Positions 1 to 5,910 of a DNA stretch of 10,526 nucleotides are shown one piece after another. Location: the NCBI GenBank assembly GCA_965651365.1, contig CBFGSA010000099.1, positions 1 to 10,526 on the forward strand, written 5' to 3'. Source of the DNA: DASSBG01 sp965651365 (GTDB lineage Bacteria; Pseudomonadota; Gammaproteobacteria; Xanthomonadales; Rhodanobacteraceae). The notes beneath the pieces are model-generated. The model was not told the origin of the DNA. It ran no database searches and worked only from the letters and a program-made list of their open reading frames with translations. The translations under genes and the position numbers were made by a program. Position 1 is the first letter of the stretch. The number at the start of each line of letters is the position of its first letter.

Positions 1-46
1 CAGTTCGGTCCGGCTCACCCATGCGAGAGTAGGTCACTGCCAGGGT
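1..46 (+). rRNA. rrf: 5S ribosomal RNA, 3' end only
   Basis: The first bases contain the conserved 5S rRNA 3' segment CCCATGCGAGAGTAGGTCA (18-36), followed by CTGCCAGGGT, which would pair with the 5' end of the molecule to form helix I. The 5' part, and presumably 16S and 23S, lie to the left of the window. The exact mature 3' end is estimated from the helix I arm and could be off by a few bases. A strong intrinsic terminator follows about 12 nt downstream, as expected for the last gene of an rRNA operon. Confidence 0.9.
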
Positions 47-57
47 CCCAGCACCCG

Positions 58-96
58 CGCCCCGTCCGGTTCGTTCCGGCGGGGCGTTTTTTTTTT
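58..96 (+). terminator. Rho-independent terminator of the rRNA operon
   Basis: The arms CGCCCCG (58-64) and CGGGGCG (80-86) pair perfectly. CCGG (66-69) and CCGG (76-79) extend the stem after a single bulged T at 65, leaving the loop TTCGTT. Ten consecutive T residues follow immediately (87-96). Position and strength fit termination of the rRNA transcript. On the opposite strand the run becomes A residues before the hairpin, so it would not be a classical terminator for the convergent kinase gene. Confidence 0.93.
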
Positions 97-267
97 GCTG
101 CCTGCCTGCCGGCCTCGCGGCTCGCGACTCGGCGTGCAAGCATCCGTAAGCGTCCGCCCACCACACCACCACACCCTGTCGGCGAGGCTGGAAGCCTGCT
201 ATGGGCAGCACGGAGTCGATGCCGCGGTCTTTGGTGGTGGGCAGGCGGGTGAGCACGGAGAACGCGT
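97..267. other. Non-coding gap between rRNA terminator and kinase gene
   Basis: This 171-nt stretch shows no convincing gene. It holds a short TGCC triplication (99-110) and a CCA/ACC-rich run (157-176). An 8-nt inverted pair, GCCCACCA at 156-163 and TGGTGGGC at 235-242, encloses a small AGGCT-GGA-AGCCT hairpin (185-197). None is followed by a T run in either direction, so I do not call a terminator for the minus-strand kinase here. Open frames crossing it have no recognisable protein sequence or ribosome-binding site. Confidence 0.5.
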
Positions 268-1203
268 TCAGTCGAGCGCGTAATCGAACTGCTGCTTGAA
301 GTGGGTCTTGAACTGGTCGAGGTCAAAACGCTGGTTCTGGGTGCCCGGGTGGGCAACCTTCAGGGCGCCCATCAGCGAGGCCACACGACCGGATGTTTCC
401 AAATCCATGTTGTGGGTCAGGCCGTGGATCAAGCCGGCGCGATAGGCATCGCCGCAACCGGTCGGGTCGGTGACGCTGGCAGGCTTGGCGGCCGGAATCT
501 CGAGCGTGCCCTTGCGCGTGTGCACGCGTGAGCCATTCGGGCCGCGGGTGACGAAATAGGCGTCTACGCGCTCGGCAATGTCGCTGGCCGACCAACCGGT
601 CCGTTCCTGAAGCACGTGGGATTCGTAGTCGTTGACGGTAACGTAGTTGGCTTGCTCGATAAAGGTGCGAAAGTCTTCACCCTGGAACAGGGGCATTGCC
701 TGACCGGGATCAAAAATGAACGGGGTTCCCGAATCTGAGAATTCGCTTGCGTGCTGGATCATGGCTTCGCGACTGTCCGGCCCGACGATGCCGAAGTCGA
801 TACCCGCGACATCACGCACGTGATTCTCGCTTGACCGCTCCATCGCACCCGGGTGAAAGGCCGTGATCTGGTTGTCGTCCAGGTCGGTGGTGATGAAGGC
901 CTGGGCCGTGAACAGTTCGGGCAGCTCGCGCACCTGGTCGAGCCGGATGCCCAGTTCTGAAAAATGCTCGCGGTAGGGCTGGAAGTCGCCGCCCACGGTC
1001 GCCATGGGAACCGGCTCGTCACCCAGCAGCTTCAGGTTGTAGGCGATGTTGCCGGCACAGCCGCCAAACTCGCGCCGCATGTCGGGAACCAGGAAAGCCA
1101 CGTTCAGTATATGCACCTTGTCCGGCAGAATATGCTTCTTGAACTGATCCTTGAAGATCATGATGGTGTCGTAAGCCAGGGAGCCACAGATCAAGGCAGG
1201 CAT
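268..1203 (-). CDS. PfkB-family kinase, adenosine kinase (AdoK)-like
   Basis: A 311-residue ribokinase-fold (PfkB family) sugar or nucleoside kinase, probably cytosolic, transferring the ATP gamma-phosphate to a ribose-type hydroxyl. The first PfkB signature region is visible as GGCAGNIAYNLKLLG (residues 47-61). The C-terminal signature DPTGCGDAYRAGL (246-258) carries the anion hole GCG and the catalytic base Asp252. From memory, the overall pattern (a LPDKVHILNVAFLV segment, then TTDLDDNQITAFHPGAM around 105-121) follows Mycobacterium tuberculosis adenosine kinase AdoK/CbhK more closely than E. coli ribokinase, so adenosine is the best guess. Databases may label such proteins only 'carbohydrate kinase'. 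The ATG at 1203 has AGGGA about 6-7 nt upstream, and the protein begins directly at the family's first beta strand (ALICGSLAYDTI). It is transcribed divergently from mreB and convergently with the rRNA operon. Family assignment is secure; substrate is inferred. Confidence 0.88.
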   Translation of the reverse strand: MPALICGSLAYDTIMIFKDQFKKHILPDKVHILNVAFLVPDMRREFGGCAGNIAYNLKLLGDEPVPMATVGGDFQPYREHFSELGIRLDQVRELPELFTAQAFITTDLDDNQITAFHPGAMERSSENHVRDVAGIDFGIVGPDSREAMIQHASEFSDSGTPFIFDPGQAMPLFQGEDFRTFIEQANYVTVNDYESHVLQERTGWSASDIAERVDAYFVTRGPNGSRVHTRKGTLEIPAAKPASVTDPTGCGDAYRAGLIHGLTHNMDLETSGRVASLMGALKVAHPGTQNQRFDLDQFKTHFKQQFDYALD

Positions 1204-1268
1204 TGAATTCCCTCAAGAAGGTCAGGACGGGCCACGTCACCTGGTGAAGGCGGGGCACAATTGACGTA

Positions 1269-1298
1269 ATCCTAACCCGAATGTCCCAGTTACCCCAA
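1269..1298 (-). promoter_or_regulatory. Possible sigma70 promoter of the kinase gene
   Basis: Read on the minus strand, TTGGGG (1298-1293) and TAGGAT (1274-1269) are separated by 18 nt. They match the -35 and -10 consensus at three and four of six positions. Transcription would start near 1262, giving a leader of about 60 nt. This is a weak match and is proposed mainly because the divergent gap must hold a promoter in this direction. Confidence 0.22.
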
Positions 1299-1326
1299 GC
1301 GGATCGCCCGGAACCACCAAAGCCGC

Positions 1327-1355
1327 TTGCGTGCCACTCGGTGCCTCACTACACT
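1327..1355 (+). promoter_or_regulatory. Possible sigma70 promoter of the mreB operon
   Basis: TTGCGT (1327-1332) and TACACT (1350-1355) lie 17 nt apart, the optimal spacing, and match the consensus at three and four of six positions. Transcription would begin near 1362, leaving a leader of roughly 37 nt before the mreB ATG at 1399. If real, it also excludes translation starting at the in-frame TTG at 1327, which lies inside the -35 element. Other promoters in the 195-nt divergent gap are possible. Confidence 0.35.
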
Positions 1356-1398
1356 GCCGGATTCCCGTACACGCAGTACTCCCGGTCGCTCCCTGCCT

Positions 1399-2445
1399 AT
1401 GTTCAAGTCTTTTCGTGGCCTGTTTTCCAATGATCTGTCGATCGACCTGGGAACAGCCAATACCCTGATCTATGTCCGAGGACAAGGCATTGTCCTGAAC
1501 GAGCCGTCGGTGGTGGCCATCCGTCAGGACCGCGGGCCGGGTGGGCCGCGCTCGGTCGCAGCGGTAGGCGCCGAAGCCAAGAACATGCTGGGTCGAACGC
1601 CGGGCAATATTGCCACGGTCAGGCCGCTGAAAGATGGCGTCATTGCCGACTTCACCATGACCGAGGCGATGCTGCAGCATTTCATCAAGCAGGTGCACAA
1701 GTCGCGCATGCTGCGCCCCAGTCCGCGTGTGCTGGTGTGCGTGCCGTGCGGTTCGACCCAGGTCGAGCGGCGCGCAATCAAGGAATCGGCTGAAGGCGCC
1801 GGTGCCCGCGACGTGTTCATCATCGAGGAACCCATGGCGGCGGCCATTGGCGCCGGCATTCCGGTGGGCGAGGCCCGCGGCTCGATGGTTCTGGACATCG
1901 GTGGCGGCACGTCCGAGGTGGCGGTGATCTCCCTGAACGGTGTGGTGTACTCGCAATCGGTGCGCATCGGTGGTGACCGCTTTGACGAATCGATCATCAA
2001 TTATGTGCGCCGCAGCCACGGCACCTTGATTGGCGAATCCTCGGCCGAACGCATCAAGCTTGAAATCGGCTGTGCCTACCCGCAGAGCGAAGTGCGCGAG
2101 ATGGAAATTTCCGGGCGCAACCTGGCCGAAGGCGTGCCGCGCATCATCAACATCAATTCCAACGAGGTACTGGAGGCGCTGAGCGAACCGCTGAGCGGCA
2201 TCGTCGCGGCGGTGAAGTCGGCGCTGGAGCAGACCCCGCCGGAATTGTGCTCCGACGTGGCCGAGCGCGGTATCGTGCTGACCGGTGGCGGAGCCTTGTT
2301 GCGCGATCTGGATCGCCTGATTTCCGAGGAGACCGGACTCCACGTTCAGGTGGCCGACGACCCGCTGACCTGTGTTGCGCGCGGCGGCGGCCAGGCGCTG
2401 GATCTTGTTGACCGACATGGCAGCGATTTCTTCTATCCAGAGTAA
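1399..2445 (+). CDS. mreB: Rod-shape actin homologue MreB
   Basis: MreB is the bacterial actin that polymerises on the inner face of the cytoplasmic membrane and positions the elongation-specific peptidoglycan machine. The 348-residue product matches the usual length (347 in E. coli). The amphipathic, membrane-binding N-terminus MFKSFRGLFSNDL leads into phosphate-1 motif IDLGTANT (residues 15-22). Phosphate-2 is LDIGGGTSEVA (165-175), and the adenosine motif LTGGGALL is near 294-301. RPSPRVLVCVPCGSTQVERR and IIEEPMAAAIGAG are typical gammaproteobacterial MreB segments. The ATG at 1399 is chosen because it gives the conserved N-terminus; the frame stays open upstream to a TTG at 1327, but that extension resembles nothing. 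No Shine-Dalgarno sequence is visible before the ATG. It is the first gene of the cluster, 90 nt before mreC. Confidence 0.98.
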   Translation: MFKSFRGLFSNDLSIDLGTANTLIYVRGQGIVLNEPSVVAIRQDRGPGGPRSVAAVGAEAKNMLGRTPGNIATVRPLKDGVIADFTMTEAMLQHFIKQVHKSRMLRPSPRVLVCVPCGSTQVERRAIKESAEGAGARDVFIIEEPMAAAIGAGIPVGEARGSMVLDIGGGTSEVAVISLNGVVYSQSVRIGGDRFDESIINYVRRSHGTLIGESSAERIKLEIGCAYPQSEVREMEISGRNLAEGVPRIININSNEVLEALSEPLSGIVAAVKSALEQTPPELCSDVAERGIVLTGGGALLRDLDRLISEETGLHVQVADDPLTCVARGGGQALDLVDRHGSDFFYPE

Positions 2446-2495
2446 AACCAGGCCGTTGCAGTGTGAATCGTCCCGGACCGTCGAGGACGACATTT

Positions 2496-2525
2496 ATGCC
2501 ACTTGGGTGGGCACAACACCCGTGA
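2496..2525 (+). other. Possible 9-codon leader frame before mreC
   Basis: The frame encodes MPLGWAQHP. It has a well-placed ribosome-binding site, GAGGA at 2483-2487, 8 nt before its ATG. Its TGA stop (2523-2525) overlaps the GAAGG (2524-2528) that serves as the mreC ribosome-binding site. A ribosome finishing it would be placed to reinitiate on mreC. A GGGTG/CACCC hairpin (2505-2509 with 2517-2521) lies inside it. Short frames arise easily by chance, so this is a candidate only. Confidence 0.22.
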
Positions 2526-2528
2526 AGG
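2524..2528 (+). promoter_or_regulatory. Ribosome-binding site deciding the mreC start
   Basis: GAAGG is 7 nt before the ATG at 2536 but only 1 nt before the ATG at 2530. This favours 2536 as the mreC start. Confidence 0.5.
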
Positions 2529-2535
2529 CATGGCC

Positions 2536-3471
2536 ATGGCCTTAGCCAATCAGTCCTCGTCGGCATCACTTTTCTCGGCCAATGTGGCCGGAACGCTCAG
2601 GATGATCGCCTATCTGGGTCTGGCGTGTGCGCTGATGGTGGTGGATCGGCGTTTCGGGCTGTTGCAGATGATGCGCTATCAGGGTTCGGTGCTGGTCGAG
2701 CCGGTTTTTCGTCTGGCCGCCCTGCCGGCCACGCTGGTGGGCAAGGTGTCCGACGCGCTTGTGGATCGCGAAAGTCTGCGCAGCGAGAACCGTCAGTTGC
2801 GCGAGTCGCTCCTGCTGGCCGACGCCCGCTTGAACCGGCTTCGTACATTGGCCGAACAGAACAAGCGCTACCGGCAATTGCTCGCGGTGCAGAACAGTCT
2901 GGGTCTGAAGGTGCAGCTTGCGCGGCTGATCAGGGTGGACCTTGGCCCCTATCGCCACCGCGTGATGATCAATGCCGGCAGTCGACAGGGCGTGCATGTC
3001 GGGATGACCGTCATGGACGCGCACGGCGTCATGGGCCAGGTGGTGGAATTGACCCGCAACACTGCGCAGGTGATGTTGATTACCGATCCCGAGCATGCCA
3101 TACCGGCGGTGGATGAGCGCACCAATCTGCGTGTCATTGCCCGGGGCACCGGCAGTCCGGATCGCCTGTTCATTTCCGCCATACCGCTCAGCGCCGATGT
3201 GCGCGCCGGCGACCGGCTGCTGACCTCCGGGCTCGGTGGGCGCTTCCCGGCCGGGTTTCCGGTGGCGACCGTGACGCGGGTCGAAGTGGATGCTGACGGC
3301 ATGTTTGCGGTGGCCGATGCGCAGCCAAGCGCGCACCTGGGCCGAAGTTCCGAGGTGCTGCTGCTGCGTGACCAGCCGGTTCCGGCCGGTCCGCCGGCAC
3401 CCGCCGAGGCGTTCGGGCCGCCGGATTCGATGGCCCGCGACCAGGGCGACAGTTCGGGCAGGGCACAATGA
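2536..3471 (+). CDS. mreC: Rod-shape-determining protein MreC
   Basis: MreC is a bitopic inner-membrane protein whose periplasmic part binds PBP2 and switches on the RodA-PBP2 synthase. From the ATG at 2536 the product has 311 residues. A short cytoplasmic N-terminus precedes one membrane helix at about 20-36 (TLRMIAYLGLACALMVV). A periplasmic coiled coil (about 65-110, rich in leucine, glutamate and arginine) follows, then the beta-rich MreC domain with NAGSRQGVHVGMTVMDAHGV and LLTSGLGGRFPAGFPVA. The tail is rich in proline and alanine (after about 285) and probably disordered. ATG 2530 is the alternative start, two residues longer. An in-frame TTG at 2503 is less likely because the extra residues are not MreC-like. 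The 4-nt overlap with mreD suggests translational coupling. The tail differs from the long, proline- and glutamine-rich E. coli tail. Confidence 0.95.
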   Translation: MALANQSSSASLFSANVAGTLRMIAYLGLACALMVVDRRFGLLQMMRYQGSVLVEPVFRLAALPATLVGKVSDALVDRESLRSENRQLRESLLLADARLNRLRTLAEQNKRYRQLLAVQNSLGLKVQLARLIRVDLGPYRHRVMINAGSRQGVHVGMTVMDAHGVMGQVVELTRNTAQVMLITDPEHAIPAVDERTNLRVIARGTGSPDRLFISAIPLSADVRAGDRLLTSGLGGRFPAGFPVATVTRVEVDADGMFAVADAQPSAHLGRSSEVLLLRDQPVPAGPPAPAEAFGPPDSMARDQGDSSGRAQ

Positions 3472-3956
3472 GCGTTCGTCGGCAACTCAACCTGGGTTTT
3501 GTCCTGAGCCTGACCATTGCCTATCTGCTGATGCTGGTGCCCTTTCCGCCTGCCTTGATGCCGTGGAAGCCCTACTGGCTGGCCCTGGCCGTGATCTACT
3601 GGAGCCTTGAGGATCACCAGCGGGTCAGCCTTGGTCGGGTATTCCTGCTCGGTCTGCTGGCCGGCGTATTCACCGGCACGCTGCTGGGTGAGCAGGCCTT
3701 GCGCCTGGTGGCCATGGCCTTCATCGTGGCCCGTTTCCGCCCGCGCTTGCGTTTTTTCACCATGGGTCAGCAGACCCTGGCGGTGCTGGCGCTGTTGCTC
3801 AATGACCGCATTATCCTTCTGATGGTGCGGGCATTTGCCGGCGAATCCTGGCCGCCGCCTCAATACTGGTTGGCGCCGCTGGCCGGCGCCGCGCTGTGGC
3901 CGTTCGTGTTTCTGTTGCTGGACGATCTGCGCTCGCGGGCGCGGGCGCGGGATTGA
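3468..3956 (+). CDS. mreD: Rod-shape-determining protein MreD
   Basis: MreD is a small polytopic inner-membrane protein that works with MreC in controlling the RodA-PBP2 complex. The product has 162 residues, the same length as E. coli MreD. Several hydrophobic spans are visible, including FVLSLTIAYLLMLVPFP near the N-terminus, YWLALAVIYW, a leucine- and glycine-rich span LGRVFLLGLLAGVFTG, and a C-terminal YWLAPLAGAALWPFVFLLL. MreD is poorly conserved in sequence, so the call relies on length, hydrophobicity and position directly after mreC, whose stop it overlaps (ATGA at 3468-3471). The C-terminal RSRARARD is encoded by a perfect triple hexanucleotide repeat. The MreD stop is followed by a 61-nt gap before mrdA. 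Confidence 0.93.
   Translation: MSVRRQLNLGFVLSLTIAYLLMLVPFPPALMPWKPYWLALAVIYWSLEDHQRVSLGRVFLLGLLAGVFTGTLLGEQALRLVAMAFIVARFRPRLRFFTMGQQTLAVLALLLNDRIILLMVRAFAGESWPPPQYWLAPLAGAALWPFVFLLLDDLRSRARARD
3934..3951 (+). repeat. Perfect (CGCGGG)x3 repeat at the 3' end of mreD
   Basis: Three exact tandem copies of CGCGGG encode the basic C-terminal tail of MreD just before its stop at 3954. A slip of one unit would add or remove two residues without shifting frame. Confidence 0.85.
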
Positions 3957-3958
3957 CG

Positions 3959-4015
3959 ATGTTCAGTCAGGAAACAGGCGCCGCAGCGCCTGGGCTGATT
4001 CGGCAGGAGCGATAG
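3959..4015 (+). other. Possible 18-codon frame bridging mreD and mrdA
   Basis: This frame starts 2 nt after the mreD stop and encodes MFSQETGAAAPGLIRQER. It ends with TAG at 4013-4015, 2 nt before the mrdA GTG. The mrdA ribosome-binding site AGGAG lies inside it. The only upstream ribosome-binding candidate is a weak GGGA (3949-3952), but ribosomes terminating at mreD could reinitiate here. It has no recognisable homology and may be chance. Confidence 0.18.
4005..4009 (+). promoter_or_regulatory. Ribosome-binding site deciding the mrdA GTG start
   Basis: AGGAG sits 8 nt before GTG at 4018, ideal spacing. This supports GTG rather than any upstream codon in the longer open frame that runs back to 3835 inside mreD. 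Confidence 0.8.
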
Positions 4016-4017
4016 GC

Positions 4018-5910
4018 GTGCCGTCGCATCAGCACATCAAGAATGCCTCCAGCGAAGCACTGCAGTTTCGCCGTCGCGTCGTGGTCGGGCTGGGCCTGAT
4101 GGTGCTGGGTCTGCTGGCCTTGTCGGTCCGCTTCTTCTGGCTGCAGGTTGTCAAGCACGACGAGTTCAGCACGCGTGCGCGCGACAATCGCGTGCACTTG
4201 CGCCATTTGCCGCCGGCACGCGGGCTGATTTATGACCGCAACGGCGTCTTGCTGGCCGACAACCAGCCCGCGTTTCGCCTTGAAGTCATCCCCGAGCGGG
4301 TCAAGGACATGAGCGCCATGCTGGCCCGTCTGCAGGAAGTCGTGCCGCTGTCGGAAGCCAGCCTGCAGGCCTTTCACAAGCAGCTTGCGCAGCACCGGGG
4401 ATTTCAGAGCGTGCCGCTGAAATTCGACCTGAGCCAGACCGACATTGCGGCATTCTCGGTCAATCGCTGGCGTTTCCCCGGAGTCGAAATCCATCCCTAC
4501 CAGATGCGGGTGTACCCGCATGGTCGCTACTTCGCGCACCTGGTCGGCTATGTGGGGCGTATCGACGACAACGATCTGACGCAGCGGGATGCCGAGCGCT
4601 ACACCGGCACAACCCATATCGGCAAGACCGGTATCGAACGCTATTACGAATCCCTGCTGCACGGCGAGCCCGGATATGAGCTGGCCGAAGTCAACGCCAA
4701 TCAACGGCCCTTGCGCGTACTGGAGCGACAGCCGCCGGTAGCCGGCAAAAGCCTGATATTGAGCGTAGATGCGCGCCTGCAGGAAACCGCCATGGACGCA
4801 CTGGGAGACCATTCCGGCGCCGTTGTTGCCATCGATCCGCGCAACGGGGAGGTGCTGGCGCTGGTCAGCAAGCCAGGCTTTGATCCGAACCTGTTCGTCA
4901 ACGGCATCAGCCAGCGTGACTACTCGGCGCTGCTGCACAATCCGCTCAAGCCCTTTCTCGATCGTGCCTTGCGCGGCATCTATCCGCCGGGCTCCACAGT
5001 GAAGCCGTTCATCGGCCTGGGCGGGCTGATTCTGGGCTTGCGCACCCCTGAAGACACCGTGTTTTCGACGGGGGTCTGGCATTTGCCGGGGCAGGAACGC
5101 GGTTACCGCGATGACCGCCGTGGCGGCTTCGGGCGGGTCAATCTGCGCGAGGCCATCATGCAGTCGGTGAACACCTATTTCTACCAGCTTGCCAATGACA
5201 TGGGCATCGACAAGCTGTCCACTTTCATGGCGCAATTCGGATTCGGCAAGCCGACCGGAATCGATCTGATCGGAGAATCCGGCGGCGTGCTGCCCTCGCG
5301 TGACTGGAAGCGGGGGCAGTCGAGCCAGCCCTGGTATCCGGGTGAAACCGTGATTGCCGGCATCGGTCAGGGCTACTGGGCCGTGACCCCGCTGCAATTG
5401 GCGCATGCGGTGGCAATCCTGGCCGAGGATGGCATGAGCCGCAGGCCGCACCTGTTGCTGGCCACGCGCGACGGGGTGGATGGCAAGATCGACAAGCTTG
5501 CACCGCCGCCTGCGCAAAGGGCCGTGAAATACATTGCACAGGATTTCTCGGTGGTGCGACAAGGCATGATCGATGTCGTCAATGGCCCGCAGGGGACTGC
5601 CCGCGGTCTGGGGCAGGGCTTTCCCTACCTGGTCGCCGGCAAGACCGGAACGGCCGAGCGCTACTCGCGCACGACCAATGCGTATACGCCGCGCAAATCG
5701 CACGAGGAGCTGGCCACCTTGCACCGTGCCCTGTTCGTGGCGTATACGCCGGCGGAAGCGCCACGCATTGCCGTGGCAGTGATTGTCGATCAGGGTGCCT
5801 GGGGCGGCACGACCGCGGCACCTGTAGCGCGCAAGGTGCTCGACGCCTGGCTCAAGGATGATGACAAGCCCGCCGGAGCGGCGAGCACCGCCCTGGAGCC
5901 GCGTCCATGA
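4018..5910 (+). CDS. mrdA: Penicillin-binding protein 2, peptidoglycan transpeptidase
   Basis: PBP2 is the class B D,D-transpeptidase of the elongation complex; it cross-links stem peptides of the strands made by RodA and is the target of mecillinam in E. coli. The product has 630 residues (E. coli 633). A short cytoplasmic segment and one membrane anchor (about 21-40) precede the pedestal/dimerisation domain, which starts with RGLIYDRNG (68-76). The transpeptidase triad is intact: Ser326-Thr-Val-Lys329 in YPPGSTVKP, Ser383-Val-Asn385 in MQSVNTYFY, and Lys542-Thr-Gly in AGKTGTAER. The second motif reads SVN, where I recall E. coli PBP2 having SCD. Both give a polar third residue, so activity is expected. 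The GTG start follows a well-spaced AGGAG and gives the family's normal N-terminus. The stop overlaps the rodA start by 4 nt, matching the functional pairing of the two proteins. Confidence 0.97.
   Translation: MPSHQHIKNASSEALQFRRRVVVGLGLMVLGLLALSVRFFWLQVVKHDEFSTRARDNRVHLRHLPPARGLIYDRNGVLLADNQPAFRLEVIPERVKDMSAMLARLQEVVPLSEASLQAFHKQLAQHRGFQSVPLKFDLSQTDIAAFSVNRWRFPGVEIHPYQMRVYPHGRYFAHLVGYVGRIDDNDLTQRDAERYTGTTHIGKTGIERYYESLLHGEPGYELAEVNANQRPLRVLERQPPVAGKSLILSVDARLQETAMDALGDHSGAVVAIDPRNGEVLALVSKPGFDPNLFVNGISQRDYSALLHNPLKPFLDRALRGIYPPGSTVKPFIGLGGLILGLRTPEDTVFSTGVWHLPGQERGYRDDRRGGFGRVNLREAIMQSVNTYFYQLANDMGIDKLSTFMAQFGFGKPTGIDLIGESGGVLPSRDWKRGQSSQPWYPGETVIAGIGQGYWAVTPLQLAHAVAILAEDGMSRRPHLLLATRDGVDGKIDKLAPPPAQRAVKYIAQDFSVVRQGMIDVVNGPQGTARGLGQGFPYLVAGKTGTAERYSRTTNAYTPRKSHEELATLHRALFVAYTPAEAPRIAVAVIVDQGAWGGTTAAPVARKVLDAWLKDDDKPAGAASTALEPRP

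Noticed and set aside
1261..1266. TTGACG as a -35 box for mreB
   Set aside because: No acceptable -10 hexamer lies 16-18 nt downstream.
1327..1398. Upstream TTG start for mreB
   Set aside because: The extra 24 residues do not resemble MreB, and the TTG overlaps a candidate -35 element.
1237..2493. Long open frame (418 codons) on the minus strand opposite mreB
   Set aside because: It mirrors the codon bias of mreB, is rich in His, Arg and Gln as antisense shadows are, and has no recognisable domain.
2503..2535. Upstream TTG start for mreC
   Set aside because: It has no ribosome-binding site at proper distance, and the added residues are not MreC-like; ATG 2536 (or 2530) fits better.
3835..4017. 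N-terminal extension of PBP2 inside mreD
   Set aside because: It is a frame-shifted reading of mreD rich in Arg, Cys and Trp. GTG 4018 has an ideal ribosome-binding site and gives normal length.
3967..5724. Long open frame (585 codons) on the minus strand opposite mrdA
   Set aside because: It is antisense to a complete PBP2 gene with all catalytic motifs. The predicted protein is low-complexity and unrecognisable.
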